Below are positions 33,488 to 42,713 of a stretch of DNA of 64,000 bases, piece by piece; the stretch's first letter is position 1, and each line of letters begins with the position of its first letter. The stretch lies in assembly GCF_036967215.1 (NCBI RefSeq), contig NZ_CP146016.1, positions 2,419,337 to 2,483,336 on the forward strand. The letters run 5' to 3'. The notes under the pieces are model-generated. The model saw only the letters and a list, made by a program, of their open reading frames with translations. It searched no databases and was not told the DNA's origin. Made by a program: the position numbers and the translations under genes. Origin of the DNA: Sulfolobus tengchongensis (GTDB taxonomy: Archaea > Thermoproteota > Thermoprotei_A > Sulfolobales > Sulfolobaceae).

Positions 33488-34048
33488 GAGAATTTCTTCT
33501 AGTAATTTCATTTTTTGTTTCCCCTTAATTAACACTTCATTTGCTACGTTAACCAAAGTTGTTAGTTTATCTTGCTCAACTTTTTCTGTATTGGAATTCC
33601 TTAAAAGATGGACCATTCTTATTCCAGTTCTTAGTTCTACTAATACTCCCTTTTCATTTGTTGTCAAAATTCCGCTATGTTTAAATCCTGCATTGCGGGC
33701 TATCTTTAATATTTCCCAAGCAGAGTCTATATTCTTAGCATATGCGTGAACTATCGGACCTTGTACTATTAACCATAATCTTCTAACCTGATCTTTATCT
33801 AGTACGTCTTCTATGTCTCGTACTGTTATGCCCAAATGGTTTTTAAATACAATTGTAGAGTTTTTTCTATCCCAAGGCATTTCGGAGTCTACTATTGTTA
33901 TTCTTCCACTACAACTACTTTGAGTGTATACATCGTTCCTATATTTATAGAATGCTAGTAGGAAGTCCATAATATCTGGATCAAGATAACCTATTTCCTT
34001 GTCATGATATATTCTGTGAAGAGCCTTTTCTCTTAGTTCTTCCCACAT
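33425..34048 (-). CDS. taw3: Wyosine-pathway tRNA(Phe) methyltransferase Taw3
   Basis: 207 residues. TYW3/Taw3 proteins methylate N4 of the 7-aminocarboxypropyl-demethylwyosine intermediate at position 37 of tRNA(Phe) using SAM. Family marks: YTQSSCSGRI near 41-50, VQGPIVHAYAK near 94-104, AGFKHSGI and ELRTGIRM. The core ends around residue 180, followed by a basic tail. I recall that the S. solfataricus homologue has a solved structure; not checked here. It is divergent from the 131-residue unknown gene and overlaps queE by 63 nt. Confidence 0.9.
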   Translation of the reverse strand: MWEELREKALHRIYHDKEIGYLDPDIMDFLLAFYKYRNDVYTQSSCSGRITIVDSEMPWDRKNSTIVFKNHLGITVRDIEDVLDKDQVRRLWLIVQGPIVHAYAKNIDSAWEILKIARNAGFKHSGILTTNEKGVLVELRTGIRMVHLLRNSNTEKVEQDKLTTLVNVANEVLIKGKQKMKLLEEILSSNSKNPMELGKDPKLKTPI

Positions 34049-34084
34049 TAGTATAAATTTAACCTACCTATTCAATAAAAAGTT

Positions 34085-34480
34085 ATGACACTTAATGCCG
34101 TTATAGAAAGATATTTGTTAAGCGAGGAGTCCATCATTAAGATAAGAGAGGGGGAAATTAAGGCTGAGGACTTCTTATTAAATGATAACGAGATAAGTGT
34201 TGGTATAAGGGTTATTATTGTTGGAAGAAATGGTAGAAGAAGATTAACAGATTTAGGATTATTACAAATTATTGCTAAGTGTGGTTATTTAGAGTTCGTA
34301 AAAGACTATCTTGATATGTCACTTACTTTGAAAGATATATACAAAAAGTATAACATTTACACAGAACTTGAATTCATTGCGTATCATTATGAAGAATGTA
34401 ATAAATATGTCAAAGACGAAGATGTGAAGTACACGTTATTGAAAGTTAAAGACAAAATCTTAAACAGAAAAGGAAAATAA
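34085..34480 (+). CDS. Conserved protein of unknown function (131 aa)
   Basis: I do not recognise this protein. It is 131 residues, soluble, mixed alpha/beta at the start (IRVIIVGRNGRRRLTDLGLLQII, here split at residue 20) and mainly helical afterwards, with two cysteines (CGYLEF, EECNKY) and a lysine-rich C-terminus. The ATG at 34085 is close to the divergent taw3 start, with TATA-like sequence in the 36-nt gap. Its place among translation and division genes does not define a role. Confidence 0.6.
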   Translation: MTLNAVIERYLLSEESIIKIREGEIKAEDFLLNDNEISVGIRVIIVGRNGRRRLTDLGLLQIIAKCGYLEFVKDYLDMSLTLKDIYKKYNIYTELEFIAYHYEECNKYVKDEDVKYTLLKVKDKILNRKGK

Positions 34481-34571
34481 TTACGTATTTAGTACGTTTT
34501 GAACATTAATCATTTTGTATATCATGCATTGAAGTATATTAGCTTGAAGCCACAAGTATATTTATCGTATA

Positions 34572-34886
34572 ATGAGTCAAAAGGAACGTAAACAGGTTAA
34601 AAAATTTTTCAAATTCCTTTTTTTCACATCGAGAGGAGGGACAACTAGGTTAAGAATAGTACGTTTATTAGAGGAAAATCCCTTAAATCCTAACCAGATA
34701 GCGTCAACATTAAAACTTGATTATAAAACTGTTATGCACCACTTAGAAGTTTTAATGGAAAACAACATAGTATATAAAGAGGCAGATGGATATGGTTTAC
34801 CTTATAAGCTTACAACTTTTTACAAGCAATATAAAGATATCCTGGACGAACTAGAAAAAGAGATTAAGCAAAAACCTCTAAAATAG
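34572..34886 (+). CDS. ArsR-type winged-helix regulator
   Basis: 104 residues with one winged helix-turn-helix: [20 protein letters not shown] (about 30-49), recognition helix [17 protein letters not shown], and a wing ending GYGLPYKLT. No metal-binding cysteines are present, so a metal sensor is unlikely. The C-terminal helix ([15 protein letters not shown]) probably dimerises. It precedes the ESCRT-III-like gene by 43 nt in the same direction, which makes that gene a possible target; this is inference from position. Confidence 0.78.
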   Translation: MSQKERKQVKKFFKFLFFTSRGGTTRLRIVRLLEENPLNPNQIASTLKLDYKTVMHHLEVLMENNIVYKEADGYGLPYKLTTFYKQYKDILDELEKEIKQKPLK

Positions 34887-34929
34887 CTTAACATTCTCCT
34901 TTTAAACCTTTCTAGTTAATAAATACCTT

Positions 34930-35445
34930 GTGAAGAAGAGAGGAAAGACTTTAGCTGAACTATTGATAGATGTGAGAATTCTACGAAATAAAGTACAACA
35001 TGTAATAGTCAGAATGCGCAATAGACTGGAAACGTACAATGACGTAGTTATAAGAGATATTTCCTCCTTCCCTCATCTATCTAAGATGGTTGCTCAAGAA
35101 TCAGAAGTACTAGAGGGAGTTTTGGAGCGCTTGCTAACATTAGAGGTTATGCTTGAAATATTAGAAATAAAGATTGAAACTATAATCTATATAGGCAATA
35201 TAGTTACTAGTGCAGTATCTGTTGTTGAAGCCATAAAGTTACTTAAAGAGAATTTCAACTTTATGCCAGAAATTTCAGTTTCTCTTGATGAGATTTACAA
35301 TAATTTCTATATAAATGTCGATTTGCCAAAAGAAATAAAGATCAATGCAAAGGAAGAAGCTAGAAATATATTAGCTGATGCAGAGAAAATAGCTGAGAAA
35401 AGAAGAGATCAAGTTTATAATCAAGGTATCAGTAGTACTATATAG
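34930..35445 (+). CDS. cdvB3: ESCRT-III-like cell-division protein, CdvB3 type
   Basis: 171 residues: an ESCRT-III core made of long basic helices at the N-terminus (LIDVRILRNKVQHVIVRMRNRLE), further helices (VLERLLTLEVMLEILEIKIETI) and an acidic-to-basic C-terminal region (KEEARNILADAEKIAEKRR). It is shorter than CdvB and lacks its C-terminal winged helix, the pattern of the CdvB1-3 paralogues that polymerise on membranes in division or vesicle release. Assignment to CdvB3 rests on synteny I recall from S. acidocaldarius (Saci_1601 region), not checked. GTG start. The AbrB-PhoU gene follows after 6 nt. Confidence 0.8.
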   Translation: MKKRGKTLAELLIDVRILRNKVQHVIVRMRNRLETYNDVVIRDISSFPHLSKMVAQESEVLEGVLERLLTLEVMLEILEIKIETIIYIGNIVTSAVSVVEAIKLLKENFNFMPEISVSLDEIYNNFYINVDLPKEIKINAKEEARNILADAEKIAEKRRDQVYNQGISSTI

Positions 35446-35451
35446 ATTGGG

Positions 35452-36462
35452 TTGAGTAAACCAATAACAAGGAAAATTCAATTAACTGGAGGCTCCACAT
35501 ATATAGTCTCCTTACCAAAAGAGTGGATAAAGGCATTATCTCTTTCTGCAGGAGACGAAGTTGAGATTTTTCAAGACATAGATATGAAGTTGGTCATAGT
35601 TCCAAAATCCCTAAATTCACCAGATCAGAAAGAAGTCAAGAAGATAATACATTGCGATAATGTCACTCCAGACTCTATTATCAGAGAATTTATAGCTTAT
35701 TATATAGCTGGATACTCTTCTGTAGTGATAACGTGTCCTAGGATGTCTAGTTCTACAAGAGCATATATTAAAGATGCAGTTAGAAGAAGACTTCTGGGTG
35801 CAGAAGTAGTAGAGGAAGATGTAAATTCAATTTCTATCCAATTTCTGGTTGACGAGAAGGAGTTATCAATTAAAAAAGCGATTTCTAGAGCCTTTACAAT
35901 CTCATATAATATGCTTAGAGACTCATTAGAAGCTATAAACAAATCTGATATTGAACTAGCCAAAGAAATAGTTGGGAGAGATGATGAAGTAGATAGATTC
36001 TTCTTTTACATTGCAAGACAGTTGACTATTTCAGTAAAAGCCATAAATGTCTTAGACGCTGAGGGCTATAATCTTACGCAATCTGTTGATATATATTCAG
36101 TAGCTAAGACTATCGAGCGAGTAGGCGATCACGCTAATAGAATAGCTAGCTTAGCCGAGGATGTAAGCAAGTTTAGTAATAAAGAGGACTTAGTAAAAAA
36201 TGGACTTTTAATTTTAGAAAATTATAAGTCAGCTATAAACGCGTTTCTAAATGAGAAGAAGGATGTAGCTCATAATTTAATTGCAGATATTGAAATATTC
36301 AAAAAATTAATGGAGCTACAAGAGGTAGCTATTAAAAGTAATGACAATCCGAAAATCATAACTTCTACCTCTATGGTAATCGAATCTTTAAGAAGAATTG
36401 CGAGATACTCTTCCGATATAGCTGAAGCAACAATAGATATGTTAGCTAAATCGAATAAGTGA
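35452..36462 (+). CDS. AbrB/SpoVT swapped-hairpin plus PhoU-domain protein
   Basis: 336 residues. An N-terminal SpoVT/AbrB DNA-binding hairpin (GGSTYIVSLPKEWIKALSLSAGDEVEI, core residues about 13-30) is followed by two PhoU-like three-helix repeats (about 120-330), the second with VAKTIERVGDHANRIASLAED. Such fusions occur in archaea as putative phosphate-uptake regulators. No pst transporter is nearby. The start is TTG at 35452, six bases after the cdvB3-like stop codon, so the two may be co-expressed. The end overlaps the JAMM-like gene by 17 nt. Confidence 0.82.
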   Translation: MSKPITRKIQLTGGSTYIVSLPKEWIKALSLSAGDEVEIFQDIDMKLVIVPKSLNSPDQKEVKKIIHCDNVTPDSIIREFIAYYIAGYSSVVITCPRMSSSTRAYIKDAVRRRLLGAEVVEEDVNSISIQFLVDEKELSIKKAISRAFTISYNMLRDSLEAINKSDIELAKEIVGRDDEVDRFFFYIARQLTISVKAINVLDAEGYNLTQSVDIYSVAKTIERVGDHANRIASLAEDVSKFSNKEDLVKNGLLILENYKSAINAFLNEKKDVAHNLIADIEIFKKLMELQEVAIKSNDNPKIITSTSMVIESLRRIARYSSDIAEATIDMLAKSNK

Positions 36463-37087
36463 TGAATTTTAAGTAATTAGGAAAGATCAAATTCTTATAT
36501 ATATTTAAAAGTTCCTCTACTGTCTTAGCCTTTCTTACCTTATTTACCGTATTCTTCAATACGCTTTTATCTTCAAATGTATAAACACCGCATCTGTATA
36601 ATGAAGAAACGCAATCATTATTCATTACAGAAACTACTATATAACCACTGCTAAATAGTGAGTCAGCAGTTTCTAAATCCTTATATGAAAAAAGGCAAAT
36701 TCCAGGATGCGTATGCACTGTTGCTATTCCCTTTGGAAACGGTATTGAAACTTTTCTTTCATCTCCCTCAAGTATTATATAAGATCCGTCCGTGAGTATT
36801 ATATTCATGAACTCAACTTCTGAATTGATTGTCCTTATGGCATAATTTAGCATAACTTGTCGCAAAAATTCGATATACGATTTCAAAATTTCATCGTAAA
36901 TTGCAAAATATTGATTAATAGACTTTCCTTTCTTCACTAACTCATCTTCAATTTCATAATTGTTATCTACATAAATATAATTAAAATCTGTAGTTGGAAT
37001 TATTCCATATTCCTCATGTATGTTTTCCGCTACTATACTTAATTCATAAAGCCTAGTTATCTTCTCACTAAGTTCATTTTTACCTAA
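36446..37087 (-). CDS. JAMM/MPN-like protein with no canonical start codon
   Basis: The C-terminal part carries a JAMM-like metal site HTHP...SYKD (His-x-His, then Ser-x2-Asp) preceded by a possible Glu, as in deubiquitinase-type or JAB metallopeptidases. The first in-frame canonical start is GTG 36937 (163 aa), but clearly coding sequence ([16 protein letters not shown]..., EEYGIIPTTDFNYIYVDNN) continues 47 codons upstream to the end of pyrF. At the expected start is TTA (37087-37085), five bases after a strong SD GGAGG (37097-37093). An ATG at 37077 is out of frame and soon stops. The start is therefore unusual or mutated. It follows pyrF in the same unit. Confidence 0.65.
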   Translation of the reverse strand, partial: LGKNELSEKITRLYELSIVAENIHEEYGIIPTTDFNYIYVDNNYEIEDELVKKGKSINQYFAIYDEILKSYIEFLRQVMLNYAIRTINSEVEFMNIILTDGSYIILEGDERKVSIPFPKGIATVHTHPGICLFSYKDLETADSLFSSGYIVVSVMNNDCVSSLYRCGVYTFEDKSVLKNTVNKVRKAKTVEELLNIYKNLIFPNYLKFITYSI

Positions 37088-37754
37088 GAACTCCTCCTTT
37101 ACACTCCATCACCTTATCGTTGATAGTTTTATTTATACTTTTTAACGAATTTACTGGATCTTCAGAATTATAAATGCTTCTTCCTATGATTTCGTAATCG
37201 GCCCCTGCACATATTGCATCTCCATAGCCCGCACCCTGTACACCTATACCGGGGGAAATTATTATGATGTCGTTAAATTCTTTTCTGAACTCTCTTATTA
37301 ATTCTAACTTAGTTCCGCCCACAACTATTCCATATGGTCTTATTTCCTTGATAGTGCTCTTGATATAATCTGTAAATGATATATTCCATCCTTCATGAGA
37401 CATTACTGCAACTAAATATAAGTTTTTATAATTCATTTTAAGATATTCACTTAATTCATCTAATGATCCTTTAATACCAATAAAAGCGTGTGCTATGAAA
37501 GAGTCTGCAAAAGGTAGCTTTTCTACAATTGATTTCATCACATATCCAATATCAGCTAACTTAAAATCCACAATTATTTCATTTACATCCAAATCAGTTA
37601 AGAGTTCTTTAATCTTATTTACTCCTAAATCTAGGACTAATGGCAAACCAATTTTTATTCCATGTAGTTCATTTCCCATGTTCCTAAGAACATGATGCGG
37701 AAGAGGTTTATCCATTGCTAAGATTATTTTTTTCTCACGATTATTATTTCTCAA
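37080..37754 (-). CDS. pyrF: Orotidine 5'-phosphate decarboxylase
   Basis: 224 residues, TIM barrel. Decarboxylates OMP to UMP. The catalytic network is seen in [10 protein letters not shown] (about 58-67, Asp-x-Lys-x2-Asp), with LAMDKPL near the N-terminus, [14 protein letters not shown] and [10 protein letters not shown] at the C-terminal phosphate-binding end. It overlaps pyrE by 11 nt and forms the left arm of the bipolar pyrimidine operon, together with the JAMM-like gene. Confidence 0.95.
   Translation of the reverse strand: MRNNNREKKIILAMDKPLPHHVLRNMGNELHGIKIGLPLVLDLGVNKIKELLTDLDVNEIIVDFKLADIGYVMKSIVEKLPFADSFIAHAFIGIKGSLDELSEYLKMNYKNLYLVAVMSHEGWNISFTDYIKSTIKEIRPYGIVVGGTKLELIREFRKEFNDIIIISPGIGVQGAGYGDAICAGADYEIIGRSIYNSEDPVNSLKSINKTINDKVMECKGGVLR
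37091..37097 (-). promoter_or_regulatory. Strong SD inside the pyrF 3' end
   Basis: Minus-strand GGAGGAG within the last codons of pyrF, five bases before a TTA codon that aligns with the inferred start of the JAMM-like frame. It is among the best SD matches in the window and no ATG, GTG or TTG follows in the right frame. Confidence 0.6.
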
Positions 37755-38331
37755 CGTTCTTCACCAGGTAGTCAACAATTGCCTTCTTTTCATTCTCCTT
37801 AAGTTTATCACTTTTTAGCAATTGATCTAAAATTTCTGAGATTCTAAATAAAGAGTGCAACTTAATTCCTAATTTCTCTAACCTTTGCGATGCTCCTTCT
37901 TGCCTGTCTATAATAACTAATGCATCTGAAACTATACCACCTCCGTTTACAATTTCTAGAGTTGCTTTTTCTATTGAAGTTCCAGTAGTTGCCACATCAT
38001 CTATTAATAGTACTCTTTTCCCTTTTACATTCACTTCTAACGTGCGATTAGTTCCATGTCCTTTCTTCTCTATCCTTATATATCCCATTGGCTCTCTAAG
38101 ATTACAAGCTATAAAGGAAGCTAAAGGAACTCCTCCAGTTGCTATCCCCACTATTATATCGTGAGGCAATTCTTTTACCTTATTTATAGCCATGTTAACT
38201 ATATCGTAAAATTCAGGGTAGTTAGGAAGTGGTCTTAGATCAAGATAGTAAGGACTAACTTTACCAGACGTTAATACAAAATTCCCTAATAATAACAACT
38301 TCCTTTCGAGTAAAATTTCTGCAAAATTCAT
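37744..38331 (-). CDS. pyrE: Orotate phosphoribosyltransferase
   Basis: 195 residues. Joins orotate to PRPP to give OMP. The PRPP loop [13 protein letters not shown] is at about 101-113; N-terminal [16 protein letters not shown] binds orotate. The ATG at 38331 lies about 28 nt from the shared TATA element, giving a leaderless pyrEF mRNA. Divergent from pyrB. Confidence 0.95.
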   Translation of the reverse strand: MNFAEILLERKLLLLGNFVLTSGKVSPYYLDLRPLPNYPEFYDIVNMAINKVKELPHDIIVGIATGGVPLASFIACNLREPMGYIRIEKKGHGTNRTLEVNVKGKRVLLIDDVATTGTSIEKATLEIVNGGGIVSDALVIIDRQEGASQRLEKLGIKLHSLFRISEILDQLLKSDKLKENEKKAIVDYLVKNVEK

Positions 38332-38355
38332 ACGTAGAGAGAGTCGGAAAAAGAA

Positions 38356-38365
38356 TTTAAATATA
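38356..38365. promoter_or_regulatory. Shared TATA of the bipolar pyr operon
   Basis: tttaaatata lies 28 nt from the pyrE start on one side and about 34 nt from the pyrB start on the other. The core atttaaat is self-complementary, so one element can serve both directions. This matches the published bipolar pyr arrangement in S. acidocaldarius (recalled). The rest of the 63-nt gap shows no other element. Confidence 0.6.
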
Positions 38366-38394
38366 CTTCTCCTATAAGCAGTAATAAGGGCTTT

Positions 38395-39297
38395 GTGAAA
38401 TTAAAACACGTTATTTCGGCATTGGATCTAACGAGAGATGACTACTTTAGAATTTTCGAACTTGCAGATAAGTTCTCCACATCAAAGGGTAAGTTAAGTT
38501 ACTTGTCGAATAAGGTAATTTCATTAGCCTTCTTTGAGCCCAGCACTAGAACCGCCCAAAGTTTCCATACTGCCGCGATAAAATTAGGCGCAAATGTAAT
38601 AGGATTTAGTTCAGAAGAGTCTACGTCAGTAGCTAAAGGTGAAAATCTAGCTGACACTATAAGAATGTTAAATAATTACTCAAACTGTATCGTAATGAGA
38701 CATAAGTATGATGGTTCAGCTCTATTTGCAAGTGAGATAAGCGAGGTTCCTATCATTAATGCAGGCGATGGTAAGCACGAGCATCCTACTCAAGCACTGA
38801 TAGATTTATATACAGTTTACAAGATCTTTAATGAAATTGATGGAAGAACCTTTGCTTTATTGGGAGATTTAAAATACGCGAGGACAGTAAACAGTTTGTT
38901 AAGAGCGTTAACTAGATTTAAACCTAAGAAAGTATTTCTGATTTCTCCACCTCAACTAAAAGTTAGGAGGGAGATATTGGATAGTCTGAATTATCCGGTA
39001 ATAGAAACGCAAAATCCCTATGAAGTTATACAAGATATAGATGTACTTTACGTTACGCGAATCCAAAAAGAGAGATTCGTTGATGAAGTAGAGTATGAAA
39101 AGGTAAAAGAGAGTTATGTTGTTGACAATAAATTGGTAAGTATGATGAAGAAAGACTCTATTATTTTACATCCATTACCTAGAGTTAATGAGATTGATAG
39201 AAGAGTAGACAAGACTCCTCATGCAAAGTATTTCTATCAAGCATCTCTAGCTGTGCCAGTTAGAATGGCACTTTTCTACGATATTTTAGGTGAATGA
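38395..39297 (+). CDS. pyrB: Aspartate carbamoyltransferase catalytic subunit
   Basis: 300 residues. Condenses carbamoyl phosphate with aspartate. The carbamoyl-phosphate motif [11 protein letters not shown] is at about 49-59, and [11 protein letters not shown] (about 125-135) and [10 protein letters not shown] near 262 are also visible. GTG start 38395 with AAGGG about 6 bases upstream. First gene of the right arm pyrB-I-K-C-D; three bases separate it from pyrI. Confidence 0.96.
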   Translation: MKLKHVISALDLTRDDYFRIFELADKFSTSKGKLSYLSNKVISLAFFEPSTRTAQSFHTAAIKLGANVIGFSSEESTSVAKGENLADTIRMLNNYSNCIVMRHKYDGSALFASEISEVPIINAGDGKHEHPTQALIDLYTVYKIFNEIDGRTFALLGDLKYARTVNSLLRALTRFKPKKVFLISPPQLKVRREILDSLNYPVIETQNPYEVIQDIDVLYVTRIQKERFVDEVEYEKVKESYVVDNKLVSMMKKDSIILHPLPRVNEIDRRVDKTPHAKYFYQASLAVPVRMALFYDILGE

Positions 39298-39300
39298 GAT

Positions 39301-39780
39301 ATGATTAGCTACTCAAAGAAAGATGAATTAATCGTAAGTAAAATAAGAAATGGCACTGTAATAGACCATATCCCCGCGGGAAGAGCATTAGCGGTTCTGA
39401 AGATTCTAGGGATAAAGGGAAATGAGGGTTATAGAATAGCGTTAGTTATGAACGTAGAAAGTAAAAAAATAGAAAGAAAAGATATAGTTAAGATCGAAGG
39501 AAGGGAAATCGATGAGAAAGAAGCGAGCTTAATCACTCTGATAGCTCCATCTGCAACAATAAATATCATAAGAGATTACGTAGTAGTAGAAAAAAGGCAT
39601 CTTGAAGTTCCAAAACAAATTAAAGGCTTAATAAAATGTCCCAATCCCCAATGTATAACTAATAATGATGTTGAGGCTGAAAGTAGGTTCCTAACAATCT
39701 CTATTAAACCTCTTAAATTAAAGTGTGAATACTGCGAGATTTACATAACTGAAGAGGATGTAGTAAGGCAGATATTATGA
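39301..39780 (+). CDS. pyrI: Aspartate carbamoyltransferase regulatory subunit
   Basis: 159 residues: a nucleotide-binding allosteric domain ([20 protein letters not shown], about 18-37) and a C-terminal zinc domain with four cysteines (CPNPQC and CEYC, spaced about 25 residues) that contacts PyrB. Its presence means the enzyme should respond to CTP, UTP or ATP. It overlaps pyrK by 4 nt. Confidence 0.95.
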   Translation: MISYSKKDELIVSKIRNGTVIDHIPAGRALAVLKILGIKGNEGYRIALVMNVESKKIERKDIVKIEGREIDEKEASLITLIAPSATINIIRDYVVVEKRHLEVPKQIKGLIKCPNPQCITNNDVEAESRFLTISIKPLKLKCEYCEIYITEEDVVRQIL

Positions 39781-40388
39781 CATATTATTACGACGTTATT
39801 GAGAAGAAAAGGATCATAGATCAAGGCATTTATGAGATAAAGATAGCCAATTTTAGCATACATCCAAAGCCTGGACAGTTTGTAAGTTTAGTTCTTCCCA
39901 GTGAGAGTGAAATACCTTTAGGTATTGGCGATTATGATGAGTTTAGCAAGACGCTCAAACTATACATAGAATCAGAGAAATTAGCCAGCAGAATAGGTAA
40001 GAGAGTAATATTAAAAGGACCAATGGGAAAACCACTGGATTTTAGTGGTTTAAGAACTATTATAGGAGTAGCGTATGGAAACCTTTATCATGATTTATTA
40101 TATCCACTACGGTTTGCGAGTAAAATAGGAATACGAGTTTTAGCTAAATGTGTAGATTGCCATATTGGGTATGAAGAACCTAAAAGCCTTGAAGAAGGTG
40201 ATCTAATTATAGTTTCTATGCCGTTACATCTACTTCATGAATTAAATTTACCTGCGAGAAAAACTCTAGTATATAATAGGTGGGTTAAAATGAACTGTTC
40301 TTTAGGGGTTTGCGGTATCTGTGAAGTTAAAGGCAAACTAGTTTGCGTTGAAGGCCCCTTTATGAGGCTTGAGGAAGTTGTGGATTAG
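39777..40388 (+). CDS. pyrK: Dihydroorotate dehydrogenase electron-transfer subunit PyrK (type 1S)
   Basis: 203 residues, shorter than bacterial PyrK (about 250-260). The C-terminal [2Fe-2S] cysteines are seen as C-x4-C-x2-C-x7-C in [19 protein letters not shown]-terminal [13 protein letters not shown] resembles the flavin domain, but the FAD-binding Arg-Pro-x-Ser is replaced by EIPLGIGD. This fits the type 1S enzyme described from S. solfataricus (recalled), which has PyrD and PyrK but does not use NAD+. The physiological electron acceptor is unknown. It overlaps pyrI by 4 nt and pyrC by 20 nt. Confidence 0.88.
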   Translation: MTYYYDVIEKKRIIDQGIYEIKIANFSIHPKPGQFVSLVLPSESEIPLGIGDYDEFSKTLKLYIESEKLASRIGKRVILKGPMGKPLDFSGLRTIIGVAYGNLYHDLLYPLRFASKIGIRVLAKCVDCHIGYEEPKSLEEGDLIIVSMPLHLLHELNLPARKTLVYNRWVKMNCSLGVCGICEVKGKLVCVEGPFMRLEEVVD

Positions 40389-41547
40389 AGGAAAAGCATA
40401 TGTGAATAATGAGATTAGAGAAGTATGTATAAGTTTTGATAGGAGGATAAAAGAGATTAAATCGCTTTGTAAGCCAGATGTTACGTTACCACAAGGTACC
40501 TTAATTCTACCAGGTGCAATAGATCTTCACACCCACATAAGAGGTTTAAAATTAGCATATAAGGAGGATGTAATATCTGGAACCAGTGAAGCCTCTTATG
40601 GTGGAATAACCCTATTAGGTGATATGCCAAATACGATGCCCGTTGTAAATACAGTAGAAATCATAAATACTAAGTTGAAGGAATTCGAATACTACTCTAG
40701 AGTAGATTATTTCATTTATTCTGGTGTTACTAAGGAATTTGAAAAAGTAGAAAAAACTCCTATAGCAGGTTATAAGATATTCCCTGAAGATCTAGAAAAA
40801 GAAGAAACATATAGGGTTTTAAAATCTAAGAAATTGAAAGTTCTTCATCCAGAAGTTCCATTAGCATTAAGAGGTAATAGAAAATTGAGGTTAAATATTT
40901 GGTACGAGATAGGAGCATTATTTTATGTCAAAGATTATGAAAGAGTACACATAACTCATGCTACTAATTTAACTACAGTGAAGTTAGCTAGAGAGCTGGG
41001 TTTTAGCGTTGATTTAACACCACATCATCTACTAGTTAATGGTGAAAGTGACTGTTTATCTAAGGTGAATCCCCCAATAAGAAGTATCAATGAAAGGTTA
41101 TGGTTATTACAAGCAATTAATGAAGTTGATACCATCGTTAGTGATCATGCACCTCATGCCAAGTTTGAAAAAGCACAACCTTACGAAATCTGCCCACCTG
41201 GTATTGCGGCAATCTCGTTCACTGTTCCATTTGTTTTCACATTGGTTAATAAGGGTATAATAGGTCTAGATAGGGCCATAGACTTAATATCGAGAAATCC
41301 CGCAAGGATTCTCGGAATTCCTTATGGCGAAATAAAGGAAAATAACTATGCCAATTTTACTGTTATTCAATTTAAAAACTGGAGATATTCGACTAAATAT
41401 TCTAAAGTAACTGAGACTCCACTAGACCAATATCCTTTAGAAGCCTCTGTTTATATGACTATAGTTCAAGGTAAAGTAAGTAATCTAGAAGGAGAGGTTT
41501 TTCCAGTAAAAGGGATAAACCCATTTGGTGAGAATAGAGATGATTAA
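40369..41547 (+). CDS. pyrC: Dihydroorotase
   Basis: 392 residues, amidohydrolase fold. Cyclises carbamoyl aspartate to dihydroorotate. Metal ligands are visible in DLHTHIRG (about 52-59), the THATN histidine (about 202) and [11 protein letters not shown] (about 258-268). A glycine-rich [16 protein letters not shown] follows the first motif. TTG start at 40369 inside the 3' end of pyrK. The C-terminus overlaps pyrD by 8 nt. Confidence 0.95.
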   Translation: MRKLWIRGKAYVNNEIREVCISFDRRIKEIKSLCKPDVTLPQGTLILPGAIDLHTHIRGLKLAYKEDVISGTSEASYGGITLLGDMPNTMPVVNTVEIINTKLKEFEYYSRVDYFIYSGVTKEFEKVEKTPIAGYKIFPEDLEKEETYRVLKSKKLKVLHPEVPLALRGNRKLRLNIWYEIGALFYVKDYERVHITHATNLTTVKLARELGFSVDLTPHHLLVNGESDCLSKVNPPIRSINERLWLLQAINEVDTIVSDHAPHAKFEKAQPYEICPPGIAAISFTVPFVFTLVNKGIIGLDRAIDLISRNPARILGIPYGEIKENNYANFTVIQFKNWRYSTKYSKVTETPLDQYPLEASVYMTIVQGKVSNLEGEVFPVKGINPFGENRDD

Positions 41548-42412
41548 AATAAAAGATCTCGAATTTAGTGACCCATTAATAATAGCGTCCGGTATAGTAC
41601 CAGACGTACCAAATTACATCAGAGAGATTTGTGAGAAATATAACCCATCAGCTATTACGACAAAAACAGTTACGCTTAATCCATTGGATCCACACGCACC
41701 TCCGACAGTTATTAAACTTTACGATGGAATTTATATTAATGCCATAGGATTAGGAAATCCAGGTGCAAAAATATTTGATAATATAAACGTTCAATGTCCT
41801 CTTATAGCAAGTGTTAGTGGTTCATCTGTTAGTGAAATTATGGAAGCAGTAAAAATTGTCGAAAAGAAAGCTAAAATTATAGAAATAAATGTGAGTAGTC
41901 CAAATAGAAAAGGATATGGCGAATCACTTTCGTCATTAATTGGTAATATAGTTAAAGAGGTAAAGAGCGTAACCAACCTACCAGTATTTGTTAAGTTAGG
42001 CCCTTGGGATAACGCTGTTGAATTGGCTGGGAAAGCTCTAGAAAAAGGAGCAGATGGATTAACTCTCATAAATACCATTAAGGGGTTAGTGATAGATGTA
42101 GATACCTTTAAACCGATTCTCAGCTATGGTACTGGAGGGATTTCGGGTAGATGTTTATATCCCATAGCGCTTAGGATAATAAAGGACGTTTACGAAGAGT
42201 ATGGTGTTGATATTATCGGGGTTGGTGGAGTATTCGAGTGGGCTGATGTGATAGGGATGTTAGCAGTAGGGGCCAAATTGGTGGGTTTAGGTACAGTGCT
42301 TATTGAGAAGGGATTTAATGTAATCAACGAAATTCGAAAGGATTTACATTCCTATTTACTTGAAAAGGGTTTAAAATTTGAGGAGATTATAGGTATTTCA
42401 GTGAAAAAATAA
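41540..42412 (+). CDS. pyrD: Dihydroorotate dehydrogenase, catalytic subunit (type 1S)
   Basis: 290 residues, FMN-binding TIM barrel oxidising dihydroorotate to orotate. The catalytic-base position that is Cys in type 1 enzymes (NxSCPN) is Ser here (INVSSPN, about 118-124), the feature reported for the S. solfataricus type 1S enzyme. FMN-binding GVGGVFEW is near the C-terminus. ATG 41540 has GGTGAG six bases upstream; the longer frame from TTG 41525 is less likely. It works with PyrK. Confidence 0.94.
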   Translation: MIKIKDLEFSDPLIIASGIVPDVPNYIREICEKYNPSAITTKTVTLNPLDPHAPPTVIKLYDGIYINAIGLGNPGAKIFDNINVQCPLIASVSGSSVSEIMEAVKIVEKKAKIIEINVSSPNRKGYGESLSSLIGNIVKEVKSVTNLPVFVKLGPWDNAVELAGKALEKGADGLTLINTIKGLVIDVDTFKPILSYGTGGISGRCLYPIALRIIKDVYEEYGVDIIGVGGVFEWADVIGMLAVGAKLVGLGTVLIEKGFNVINEIRKDLHSYLLEKGLKFEEIIGISVKK

Positions 42413-42413
42413 A

Positions 42414-42713
42414 ATGGTTAGGCCAGTAATGAAAGGACGAGACTTAGAAACGTTAGTGTTTTTGGGTAGGCTAAAAGAAGTAAAAGTAGAATATTGTGAT
42501 GAAGAAAAGAAAATGGCTAAAGTAGTTGGAATTACAGATACTAATGAGGAAGTTGAAACGGAATGCATACCATTAAGAGCAGCGGGTAAGATTTCTACGG
42601 TGCTTAAACATTATATTAGGTTAGGTGTAGGAAAGTATATTATAAAACAAAGTGACTTAAGTAATGTTACGAACGTGGATACCATAGAGGAGGAGGAAGG
42701 TAAAAATGAGTAA
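42414..42713 (+). CDS. Conserved protein of unknown function (99 aa)
   Basis: 99 residues, starting one base after the pyrD stop codon and overlapping the next gene by 8 nt, so it is translated within the pyr right arm. It is mixed alpha/beta with a beta-rich first half (VKVEYCDEEKKMAKVVGIT) and a short acidic C-terminal tail. It has two cysteines and no known motif. I cannot assign it; gene position suggests only co-expression with pyrimidine genes. Confidence 0.6.
   Translation: MVRPVMKGRDLETLVFLGRLKEVKVEYCDEEKKMAKVVGITDTNEEVETECIPLRAAGKISTVLKHYIRLGVGKYIIKQSDLSNVTNVDTIEEEEGKNE

Noticed and set aside
34482-34498. Inverted repeat ACGTA/TACGT followed by T residues after the 131-aa gene
   Set aside because: Five-base arms in AT-rich DNA are expected by chance and hairpin terminators are not typical of archaea.
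37080-37100. +1 frameshift fusing PyrF to the JAMM-like protein
   Set aside because: The end of pyrF has no slippery run, and a strong SD already explains independent initiation; kept only as a remote alternative.
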